Assembly (NCBI GenBank): GCA_023381535.1
Contig: JAMCSN010000263.1
Coordinates: 1 to 57,365 of the forward strand
Direction: 5' to 3'
DNA: 57,365 nt
Source: Bacteroidota bacterium
GTDB taxonomy: Bacteria > Bacteroidota > Ignavibacteria > Ignavibacteriales > Melioribacteraceae
Position 1 is the stretch's first letter. Every line of letters begins with the position of its first letter. The position numbers and the translations under genes are program-made. The notes beneath the pieces are model-generated. The model was not told the origin of the DNA and did not search any database. It worked only from the letters and a program-made list of their open reading frames with translations. Shown here in pieces: positions 44,332 to 51,975 of the stretch.

Positions 44332-45656
44332 AAACCGTAATCAGACTTATTGCAAAAGACATAATCCGATTTTTTAATGACAAACCGGCAGTCATTCTCA
44401 CGTTCATTGTCCCGATGGTATTGATCGTAATCTTCGGTAATATTTTCAGTGGAAGCGGGGGAACGCGCGGAAAGACAGCACTCATTTTGGTTAACGAAAG
44501 CAGTTCTCCGCTTGCAAAGTTGATTGAAACAAAATTGGATTCATCAAAAGCACTGTATCCGGTAACGCATTATACCGCCGAAAACGGTAAGGACTCCATC
44601 AAATTTGATGAAGCCACCGCTAAACAATGGGTGATCGAAGGAAAAATTTCCGCTGCAGTTGTTATGCCGAAAGATTTCTTTGCCGATACATCTTCTTCGA
44701 TTAGATTCAAATTTTATTACGACCCCAAGAATGAAATTGAGTCGTCAATCATTCAAGGGAACATGCAGCAAATCATCATGACGCAAATTCCAAGAGCAAT
44801 GCCGATTCTGATGCAGCGAAAAGCGATGAAACTTATTGGCGGCGACAGTACCAAATATTTCATGAAGAATATGAGCAAGATGGTTCAAAAATATTTTAAC
44901 GTTTCTGCCGACAGCGTTTACAACAGAATGACAACTCTTGATACTGCATCTTTATTGGCAAGTGCACCGGATACAAGTGAAGAAACTAATTTTATGTCCA
45001 GCCTGATAAAATTTGACAGTGAGCAGCTTGTCGGAAAAGAAATAGTTAATCCCGGGCTCACAAGAACAGTTGGCGGTTGGGCAATGATGTTCTTGTTATT
45101 TTCGTTGACGGGCGCTGCAACGTCTCTCTTCGAAGAAAAACAAGAAGGAACGCTCAAAAGAATGTTGTGCATGCCGGTCACACGTACACAAATTTTGCTT
45201 GGCAAATATCTTTACACGATCTTGCTCGGCATCGTTCAGCTTTTGATCCTTTTTATTTTTTCGTGGATGCTTTTCAACGTTGATATATGGTCTAACTTCG
45301 GAAACCTAATGATAGTCATCATCGTTTCAGCTGCGGCGGCGGTTGCTTTCGGTATGCTAATTACGTCATTTGCAAAAACGCTAAGCCAAGCTAACGGAAT
45401 CAGCACGCTACTCATTTTAGTTATGTCGGCTATCGGGGGATCGTGGTTCCCAACTTCCTTTCTCCCAAATTGGATGCAGATTGCTTCAAAAGCTACTCTG
45501 ACTTACTGGTCGGTGGAAGCTTTCTTGCAAGTTCTGTGGCGGCAAGCATCATTTAGCGGAATCGTTACTAACGTAGCGGTTCTTCTTTCGATTGCAATAC
45601 TTATCAACTTTTACGCGCTGTTAAGATTCAAAAGCAAAAGAGTATTTGATAACTAA
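44328..45656 (+). CDS. ABC-2 type transporter permease
   Basis: A 442-residue permease. One N-terminal helix ('PAVILTFIVPMVLIVIFGNIFSG') is followed by a 200-residue extracytoplasmic domain, then five or six helices ('GWAMMFLLFSLTGAATSLFEEKQEGTLKRMLCMPVTRTQILLGKYLYTILLGIVQLLILFIFSW'). The EEKQEGTLKRML segment is the coupling region of ABC-2 exporters such as YhhJ and YbhR. The start is TTG, overlapping the ATPase stop. The substrate is unknown. Confidence 0.92.
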   Translation: MKTVIRLIAKDIIRFFNDKPAVILTFIVPMVLIVIFGNIFSGSGGTRGKTALILVNESSSPLAKLIETKLDSSKALYPVTHYTAENGKDSIKFDEATAKQWVIEGKISAAVVMPKDFFADTSSSIRFKFYYDPKNEIESSIIQGNMQQIIMTQIPRAMPILMQRKAMKLIGGDSTKYFMKNMSKMVQKYFNVSADSVYNRMTTLDTASLLASAPDTSEETNFMSSLIKFDSEQLVGKEIVNPGLTRTVGGWAMMFLLFSLTGAATSLFEEKQEGTLKRMLCMPVTRTQILLGKYLYTILLGIVQLLILFIFSWMLFNVDIWSNFGNLMIVIIVSAAAAVAFGMLITSFAKTLSQANGISTLLILVMSAIGGSWFPTSFLPNWMQIASKATLTYWSVEAFLQVLWRQASFSGIVTNVAVLLSIAILINFYALLRFKSKRVFDN

Positions 45657-45817
45657 CAATTCTCAATCAGCCTCTTCAATTATTAGTTTTAGTAAAAAGA
45701 AGATTGCTGCCTTTTAATTTTTATTCTTTTTGAAATATTCCATTGGTATGAATCTTGTCTTTTAAGGATTCTAACTCTCAATTTGAGTATTTTTAATACA
45801 GCGATTGTTAAATAAAC

Positions 45818-46765
45818 ATGAAAGATAAAATGGCAGAAGAAAAGCTTAAACTCGAAGACCTTCTTGGAGGCGTTCAAAGAATAGAAGAGCTTGAAAGAAT
45901 AGATTACGTTGCAATTGTAGGCGCAGGCGTTATGGGACAGGGTATTGCACAGACCATAGCTGCTGCCGGTATAGATGTTCTGGTAGTTGAACGCGACGAG
46001 GAACAGATCGAGCATGCTACCGAAAGTCTTAAAACTACTATGGAAAGGGAAATCTCCCGCTGGGCAATGACTCAAAGCGAAATGAAATCCGTCCTTACCA
46101 GAATAAAATGGACTGTTGATAAAAATGAAATTCCCGAATGTGATTTATTAATTGAAGCGGTTGACGAAAATTACGATTTGAAAAGAAAAATTTTCAGAGA
46201 GCTGGATGAAATTGCCAAGCCGGAAACAATTTTCATTTCGAATACATCAACTTTGAGTTTGACGAAGATTGCCGAAGTTACGAAACGGCGGGATAGAATT
46301 ATCGGGATGCATTTTCTAAATCCGGTTCCTAAAGTGCCGTTGGTAGAATTGGTACGTGCGCTCGAAACTTCCGACAAAACCGTTGAGGTGATTAAAAAGT
46401 TCGCAGCTAAAATCGGCAAGACGGCTGTTGAAGTTTATGAGTATCCCGGATTCGTAACCACGCGCGCTATCGTTCCTCTGCTGAATGAGGCGATGCACAT
46501 TTTGCTGGAAGGAGTTGCAAGCGCAAAAGACATCGATACTGCAATGAGACTCGGTTACAATTTTAATACCGGTCCACTCGAAATGGCGGACGCAATGGGA
46601 TTGGATGAAGTGCTTGCCTGGATGGAAACCTTGTGGGCAACGCTTGGTGAAGCGCGCTACAGACCTTGCCCGATTCTACGCAAGTTGGTTCGCGAAAGAA
46701 AACTTGGCAAAAAAACCGGCGAAGGATTTTTCAAATATGATACGGACGGAAAACGAATTAATTAG
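45818..46765 (+). CDS. hbd: 3-hydroxybutyryl-CoA/3-hydroxyacyl-CoA dehydrogenase
   Basis: A 315-residue NAD(P)-dependent enzyme oxidising 3-hydroxyacyl-CoA. A short helical lead is followed by 'YVAIVGAGVMGQGIAQTIAAAGIDVLVVERDEEQIEHA', 'ECDLLIEAVDENYDLKRKIFRELDEI', 'SNTSTLSLTKIA', 'IGMHFLNPVPKVPLVELVRALETS' (catalytic His) and the C-terminal 'RLGYNFNTGPLEMADAMGLDEVL'. It lacks a crotonase domain, so it is the monofunctional type used in butyrate metabolism or short-chain beta-oxidation. ackA follows after 11 bases. Confidence 0.92.
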   Translation: MKDKMAEEKLKLEDLLGGVQRIEELERIDYVAIVGAGVMGQGIAQTIAAAGIDVLVVERDEEQIEHATESLKTTMEREISRWAMTQSEMKSVLTRIKWTVDKNEIPECDLLIEAVDENYDLKRKIFRELDEIAKPETIFISNTSTLSLTKIAEVTKRRDRIIGMHFLNPVPKVPLVELVRALETSDKTVEVIKKFAAKIGKTAVEVYEYPGFVTTRAIVPLLNEAMHILLEGVASAKDIDTAMRLGYNFNTGPLEMADAMGLDEVLAWMETLWATLGEARYRPCPILRKLVRERKLGKKTGEGFFKYDTDGKRIN

Positions 46766-46776
46766 GAGAGGATTAA

Positions 46777-48006
46777 ATGAAAGTTTTGGTTCTTAATTGC
46801 GGAAGTTCATCAATAAAATATCAGTTCATAGATACCGATTCTAGAATTGCTCTCGCGAAAGGAATGGTCGAACGAATCGGAATGTCGAGTGCTGTGCTGA
46901 CTCATACGCCGCACGATCGTGAAAAAATAAGAATCGTTGGTGAAATTCTAGATCATTCTATTGCGATCGAATATGTTATCGCGGTTTTACTTTCACCGAA
47001 TCATGGTGTTATCAAAGACAGAAATGAAATCCAGGCGGTCGGTCATCGCGTGGTGCACGGCGGAGAAACATTTTCCGGTTCCGTGCTGATTACCGAGCAA
47101 GTAATGAAAGCACTCAAAGATAATATCGAACTAGCACCGCTTCATAATCCGCCGAACATAAAAGGTATTCAAGCAGCAAAAAATCATTTGCCGAATACAC
47201 CTCAAGTTGGCGTGTTCGATACCGCGTTTCATGTTAAGATGCCGCCGCAAGCTTATCTGTACGGAATTCCATACGAGCTTTATAAGAAATATAAAATTCG
47301 CCGTTACGGATTCCACGGCACGTCTCACCGTTATGTTTCGGAAAGAGCAGCGCAACTTTTAGGAAAGCCGCTTGATCAATTAAAAATTATTACAGCACAT
47401 CTCGGCAACGGATGTTCAATGGCGGCTGTTGACCACGGAAGATCAGTTGACACGACAATGGGATTCACACCGCTCGAAGGTTTGATTATGGGAACAAGAA
47501 GCGGCGATATGGATCCTTCGGTAATACTTTATATTATGGCTAAGGAAGGATTGTCTCTTTCGGAAGCAAACACGCTGCTAAATAAACACAGCGGTTTAAT
47601 CGGCATCAGCGGCGAAAGCAGCGACATGCGAGAGATTGAAGAAGCCGTTGGCGAAGGAAATAAAAAAGCAAAGTATGCATTCGATGTTTTCACGTACCGG
47701 GTTAAGAAATACGTCGGCGCTTACACTGCCGCAATGGGCGGTTTGGATGCGCTTGTTTTCACCGGCGGCATTGGAGAAAATTCGGTTATGGTTCGTCATG
47801 ACGTATGTGCCAACTTGGAATTCCTTGGAATCAATTTCGATGAGAATGCAAACCAGAATGTTCATGGCGAATGTGTAATCTCGTCCGGGCAATCAAAAGT
47901 AAAAGTGCTGAGAATCCCAACGAACGAAGAACTTGTTATCGCGCTGGATACTGAAGAGATCGTGAGAGAACAACTTGTGGTTCATGCTGCTGCAAGTTCA
48001 AATTGA
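46777..48006 (+). CDS. ackA: Acetate kinase
   Basis: A 409-residue ASKHA kinase making ATP from acetyl phosphate. Signatures: '[17 protein letters not shown]' at the N-terminus, '[20 protein letters not shown]', '[44 protein letters not shown]', '[14 protein letters not shown]' and '[16 protein letters not shown]'. An AGGAGAGG ribosome-binding site precedes the ATG. The usual partner pta is not adjacent; the neighbour is hbd. A strong terminator follows. Confidence 0.97.
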   Translation: MKVLVLNCGSSSIKYQFIDTDSRIALAKGMVERIGMSSAVLTHTPHDREKIRIVGEILDHSIAIEYVIAVLLSPNHGVIKDRNEIQAVGHRVVHGGETFSGSVLITEQVMKALKDNIELAPLHNPPNIKGIQAAKNHLPNTPQVGVFDTAFHVKMPPQAYLYGIPYELYKKYKIRRYGFHGTSHRYVSERAAQLLGKPLDQLKIITAHLGNGCSMAAVDHGRSVDTTMGFTPLEGLIMGTRSGDMDPSVILYIMAKEGLSLSEANTLLNKHSGLIGISGESSDMREIEEAVGEGNKKAKYAFDVFTYRVKKYVGAYTAAMGGLDALVFTGGIGENSVMVRHDVCANLEFLGINFDENANQNVHGECVISSGQSKVKVLRIPTNEELVIALDTEEIVREQLVVHAAASSN

Positions 48007-48030
48007 TTTGGTTTAATATAAACTTGTAAT

Positions 48031-48065
48031 GGTGCCGGAACTAATCCGGCACCTTTATTTTAAAA
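48031..48065 (+). terminator. Terminator downstream of ackA
   Basis: GGTGCCGG (48031-48038) pairs perfectly with CCGGCACC (48046-48053) across a 7-base loop and is followed by TTTATTTTA. Confidence 0.88.
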
Positions 48066-48117
48066 TGCCTTGAGTAAAAATCTTAAATTGCATTCGTAAA
48101 AATTAACGGACAAGAAA

Positions 48118-48909
48118 ATGGATTACAAAATAAAAGGTAAAACCGTACTGGTTTCGGCTTCCAGCAAAGGAATTGGAAGAGCGACGGCGGAATTATTTCT
48201 TCAAGAAGGATGCAACGTAGCCATCTGCTCATCAAACGAAAGCAACCTTCGCAGTGCTGCAAAAGAAATGAAAGAAAAATTTGGTGTAGAACCATTATGG
48301 ACTGTTTGCAATATCGATAAACCTGGTGATATTGAAAACACGGTCAAAGTTGTTAATGAAAAATTCGGCGCCGTCGATATCCTTGTGAACAACTGCGGCG
48401 GTCCCATACCCGGTTATTTTGAAACACTCAGTGATGAAAACTGGGAATCAGCTTTCGATCAAGTGTTGATGAGCGTGATTCGTTTTACGCGATTGGTGTT
48501 GCCTGGAATGAAAACAAAAAACTGGGGACGAATAATAAACATCACATCGCTCGCCGTAAAGCAGCCGGTAGATAATTTGATCTTATCGAACTCGCTGAGA
48601 AGCGCGGTAACAGCTTTTGCAAAAACTTTGAGTAATCAAGTCGGAAAATATAATATCACAATCAACAATGTTGCACCGGGTTACACTTTAACTTCTCGCA
48701 TCGATGAGCTTGCCGAAGTCCGCGCGAAACAAGCCGGCATAACGAAAGAAGATATGCTTAAATCTATGTCGCAAGAAGTACCGATGAAAAGAATGGCTTC
48801 GCCGGAAGAAATTGCTTCGTTGATAGTTTATCTTGCCTCGCACCATGCTGGATACGTCACTGGTTCAACAATTGGAGTGGATGGGGGAGTGGTAAAAGCA
48901 ACATATTAA
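48118..48909 (+). CDS. SDR-family oxidoreductase, 3-oxoacyl-ACP reductase-like
   Basis: A 263-residue short-chain dehydrogenase. Cofactor motif 'VLVSASSKGIGRATAELFLQEGCNVAICSS', with 'DILVNNCGGPIPGYFETLSDENWESAF' and 'GRIINITSLAVKQPVDNLILSNSLRSAVTAFAKTLS'. The usual YxxxK is replaced by a segment where S and N stand before 'LRSAV', so the tyrosine-lysine pair is not obvious. This atypical subgroup is known among FabG-like proteins, and activity should not be assumed. It ends with 'YVTGSTIGVDGGVVKATY'. Confidence 0.88.
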   Translation: MDYKIKGKTVLVSASSKGIGRATAELFLQEGCNVAICSSNESNLRSAAKEMKEKFGVEPLWTVCNIDKPGDIENTVKVVNEKFGAVDILVNNCGGPIPGYFETLSDENWESAFDQVLMSVIRFTRLVLPGMKTKNWGRIINITSLAVKQPVDNLILSNSLRSAVTAFAKTLSNQVGKYNITINNVAPGYTLTSRIDELAEVRAKQAGITKEDMLKSMSQEVPMKRMASPEEIASLIVYLASHHAGYVTGSTIGVDGGVVKATY

Positions 48910-48914
48910 TTGCG

Positions 48915-49381
48915 AATTGAGAATGGCTAATTGAGAATTTTATGAAAGTTTTTGAACAGCATGTTGAATATGGTAATCCGATTTTAGAAAAGAGTTTTCG
49001 GTTTGCAACTAGAATCGTAAAATTCTGTTTGGTACACATTAAAAATGATTATCAAGTAAAAGATTTGTTCCGACAAATTTTAAGAAGCGGGACATCAATC
49101 GGTGCCAACGTAACCGAATCACAAGAAGCCGCTTCAAAAAAGGATTTTATAAATAAACTCTCGATTGCCTTAAAAGAAGCCCGTGAAACCGAGTATTGGT
49201 TGAAGTTGTTAAAAGAATCATCAGTATTAAAAGAAAATGAATTTGCAAGCTTAATAAATGATTGCGATGAATTAATTCGTTTATTAGTCTCCATCTTAAA
49301 GAAATTGAGAGAAGGCTAATTCTAAATTCCTCGCCCCGCTTCACTTACGTCTAACAAGTCGAAGCGGGTCAATTCTCAATT
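48915..49381. repeat. Inverted repeats flanking the four-helix-bundle gene
   Basis: AATTGAGAAT occurs twice before the gene (48915-48924 and 48929-48938), and its reverse complement AATTCTCAAT lies after it (49371-49380). Between the gene and the right arm is a further hairpin, CCCGCTTC/GAAGCGGG. The unit as a whole looks like a small inserted module. Confidence 0.6.
48942..49319 (+). CDS. Four-helix-bundle protein (S23/IVP family)
   Basis: A 125-residue all-helical protein with the 23S-rRNA-intervening-sequence-protein pattern 'FRFATRIVKFCLVHIKNDYQVKDLFRQILRSGTSIGANVTESQEAASKKDFINKLSIALKEARETEYWLKLL'. Members occur in 23S rRNA intervening sequences and as scattered single genes with unknown function; they are also related to the avd protein of diversity-generating retroelements. 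No reverse transcriptase is nearby. The gene is flanked by inverted AATTGAGAATT-type repeats. Confidence 0.88.
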   Translation: MKVFEQHVEYGNPILEKSFRFATRIVKFCLVHIKNDYQVKDLFRQILRSGTSIGANVTESQEAASKKDFINKLSIALKEARETEYWLKLLKESSVLKENEFASLINDCDELIRLLVSILKKLREG

Positions 49382-49406
49382 ATTTTTCTCCATAACAGGA
49401 GACAGC

Positions 49407-50972
49407 ATGAAAAAGGAAATCGAGATAGTAATCCAGCCGGAATTCATTGAGGATTACGAACATCAAAAAAAACTTGCCGCTCAAAAACTGAAACTCAATG
49501 TTGAAGAAATCACAGCGGTTCAGATTGTGAGGAGATCAATTGATGCGCGAAGTAAAAATCCCGTCTATCGAGCCAAAGCAAATGTTTTTGTCAACGAAGA
49601 ACCGTCAGATCAATTCTCACCGATAAATTTTCAGCCGGTCAAAGGAAATAAGAAAGTAATAATTATTGGTATGGGTCCCGCCGGAATGTTTGCAGCGCTG
49701 CGTTTGATTGAACTCGGCATTAAACCGATTATTTTAGAACGTGGTAAAGATGTGCAAACTCGTCGTAGAGATTTACGATTGATTCAACAGTTTGGCGAAG
49801 TGAATCCCGATTCTAATTATTGTTTTGGTGAGGGCGGCGCAGGCACTTACAGCGACGGAAAACTTTATACGCGCGCGACAAAACGGGGCGATGTTAATCG
49901 TGTATTAAATATTTTCGTTCAGCATGGCGCTCAAAAAGAAATTATGATCGATGCTCATCCGCACATTGGTTCGAACCGGCTGCCGAAAGTTGTAAGCTCG
50001 ATGCACGAGACTATTTTGCGTTGCGGCGGAGAAATTTATTTTGATTCCCGCGTTACAGATTTTGTAATAGCTGCCAAGCGAATAAAAGGTGTGATCGTTA
50101 ACGGAGAGAAAGAATTTTCCGGTGATTCCGTTATACTCGCCACGGGTCATTCGGCGCGCGATATTTTTTATTTGCTGCACGAACACAAAATCAAAATTGA
50201 AACCAAACCGTTTGCGATGGGAGTGCGAATCGAACACCCGCAAAAATTGATCGATGAAATACAATATCATTCAAAGAAGCGCAATGCCGGCTTGCCGGCA
50301 TCGAGCTATAACCTCGCATGTCAAATTGATGGGAAGGGCGTTTATTCGTTCTGCATGTGTCCGGGCGGAATAATAATTCCGGCTTCGACTGCCAATGACG
50401 AGTTAGTGCTGAACGGTATGAGTGTGTCGCGGCGCGATTCCGAGTTTGCTAATTCCGGTCTTGTCGTTACCGTCGATGAAAAAGATTGGGATCACTTACG
50501 GTCATTTGAAGTTTTTGCCGGATTGGAATTTCAGAAGCAAGTCGAACGGATTGCATTTGAAGCAGGCGGTTCCGCAAAGATTGGACAAACCGCACCGGCT
50601 CAGCGCGTCACGGATTTTGTTGATCGAAAATTTTCCCAATCGCTTCCTCAAACTTCTTATATACCTGGAATAATAAGTTCGCCGCTTCATGAGATTCTTC
50701 CAAAAAATATTGTTGAAGGACTTCGTAAAAGTTTGAAAGTGTTTGATAGAAAAATGAAAGGTTATCTGACTGAAGAAGCCCAGATACTTGCCGCAGAAAC
50801 GCGCACAAGTTCGCCAATTAGAATTCCGCGTAACAATGAAACGCTGATGCACGTTGAAGTTGAGGGATTATTTCCGTGCGGAGAGGGTGCCGGTTACGCA
50901 GGCGGAATTGTTTCTGCTGCGATCGATGGTGAGAGAAGTGCGGATGCAATTAGTTACTTTTTATCAAGATGA
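49407..50972 (+). CDS. NAD(P)/FAD-dependent dehydrogenase (COG2509-like)
   Basis: A 521-residue flavoprotein. The first 85 residues are a small N-terminal domain. The FAD site follows at 'KVIIIGMGPAGMFAALRLIELGIKPIILERGKD', then 'NYCFGEGGAGTYSDGKLYTR', 'VILATGHSARDIFYLL' and a C-terminal 'VEGLFPCGEGAGYAGGIVSAAIDGERSADAI'. The family is uncharacterised but widely conserved. This is the intact copy; parts of its 3' end recur at 55187-55543 and 56272-56483. An ACAGGAGA ribosome-binding site supports the start. Confidence 0.9.
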   Translation: MKKEIEIVIQPEFIEDYEHQKKLAAQKLKLNVEEITAVQIVRRSIDARSKNPVYRAKANVFVNEEPSDQFSPINFQPVKGNKKVIIIGMGPAGMFAALRLIELGIKPIILERGKDVQTRRRDLRLIQQFGEVNPDSNYCFGEGGAGTYSDGKLYTRATKRGDVNRVLNIFVQHGAQKEIMIDAHPHIGSNRLPKVVSSMHETILRCGGEIYFDSRVTDFVIAAKRIKGVIVNGEKEFSGDSVILATGHSARDIFYLLHEHKIKIETKPFAMGVRIEHPQKLIDEIQYHSKKRNAGLPASSYNLACQIDGKGVYSFCMCPGGIIIPASTANDELVLNGMSVSRRDSEFANSGLVVTVDEKDWDHLRSFEVFAGLEFQKQVERIAFEAGGSAKIGQTAPAQRVTDFVDRKFSQSLPQTSYIPGIISSPLHEILPKNIVEGLRKSLKVFDRKMKGYLTEEAQILAAETRTSSPIRIPRNNETLMHVEVEGLFPCGEGAGYAGGIVSAAIDGERSADAISYFLSR

Positions 50973-51112
50973 ATTATGGCCAGATTCCTTTCCTCTTTTT
51001 GCCAATGAAAACTATCATGAATAGCTTTGAATTAAAGAGATAAAACCAGCGGATCAACTTTTCTTCAAAATCATTCGTAGATAACGGTTGAAAATTAGAA
51101 TTGGTATTATGT

Positions 51113-51943
51113 TTAAATTATAAACATTGTCTCATGCAAATCTGCAAATCCGGTCGGCTTCTTTTTCTGTCTTCCGTTGATTAATGAAATTACCAATCCA
51201 ATCTGTCCAAGATGATAAATGTCGTGGTGGATTATGCCTTCGATCTGGTAATCAAAACTTTTGCCCGGAGAAAATTCTTCTTGTAGGAAATCATCTTTTC
51301 TTTCATTCAATAATTCGATCAGCAATTGTTGACTTTGCTTTAATTCGGCAATCAAATTATTCCAACCTTTTTGCTTTAATGTTTCTAATGGTAAAAAGTT
51401 TTGTTCTTTCTCAGTGTCTTTTCGGAATTTAGAATCGCCTTGAATTTGTTTTATTAGAACGGTTCTCCAATAAATAGAATGCCATAAAATTTCCGCTACA
51501 CAATGCTTTCCCGGAACCGGTTGAACAAATGCGGTATGTTCATCAACACTTTTTAATTTTTCCATAGAGCTTTCATCGTTCCAACTGCCGCCTTCATATA
51601 ATTGCACAATTTGATTTATATAATTTTTTATTCGTGAATTGGAGAAGGAATGAGTTTGGCAATGAATAACATTTGGCTCGAGCTCAAGAAGATATTTTTC
51701 ATCTTCCGGATAATACTTTGCCTTTGATATATCCTTGCCGGCAAAAGATTTTATTGATTCAATATTTTTCCATTGTGTTACAATCCAAATATGTGTTATG
51801 TCTCCATCATCTCGCTGTAATATTTGAACATCAAGATTGCCGTCTGAATTTTGATATTCGGGAACGCCGGTTTTAATAACATAATTGCGATAACTATTGG
51901 CGTCTTCCTTTTTTGTTCTGCCGTGCCATATTCGAGTAATCAT
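51113..51943 (-). CDS. DinB-family protein with an N-terminal monooxygenase-like domain
   Basis: A 276-residue protein with two parts. Residues 1-100 ('MITRIWHGRTKKEDANSYRNYVIKTG... ITHIWIVTQWKNIESIKSFAGKDISKAKYYPEDE') have the antibiotic-biosynthesis-monooxygenase ferredoxin-like pattern. Residues 105-270 are a DinB four-helix domain, with putative metal ligands in 'AEILWHSIYWRTVL' and 'GIIHHDIYHLGQIGLV'. DinB proteins include thiol-dependent transferases; in bacteria with bacillithiol (see bshC) a BstA-like role is conceivable but unproven. Confidence 0.8.
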   Translation of the reverse strand: MITRIWHGRTKKEDANSYRNYVIKTGVPEYQNSDGNLDVQILQRDDGDITHIWIVTQWKNIESIKSFAGKDISKAKYYPEDEKYLLELEPNVIHCQTHSFSNSRIKNYINQIVQLYEGGSWNDESSMEKLKSVDEHTAFVQPVPGKHCVAEILWHSIYWRTVLIKQIQGDSKFRKDTEKEQNFLPLETLKQKGWNNLIAELKQSQQLLIELLNERKDDFLQEEFSPGKSFDYQIEGIIHHDIYHLGQIGLVISLINGRQKKKPTGFADLHETMFII

Positions 51944-51975
51944 TGTTTTCCTCCTTGATTATTTATTGTTGTGAG

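Noticed and set aside
48942..49319. Diversity-generating retroelement accessory (avd) gene
   Set aside because: No reverse transcriptase, template repeat or variable repeat was seen nearby; the S23/IVP assignment is sufficient.
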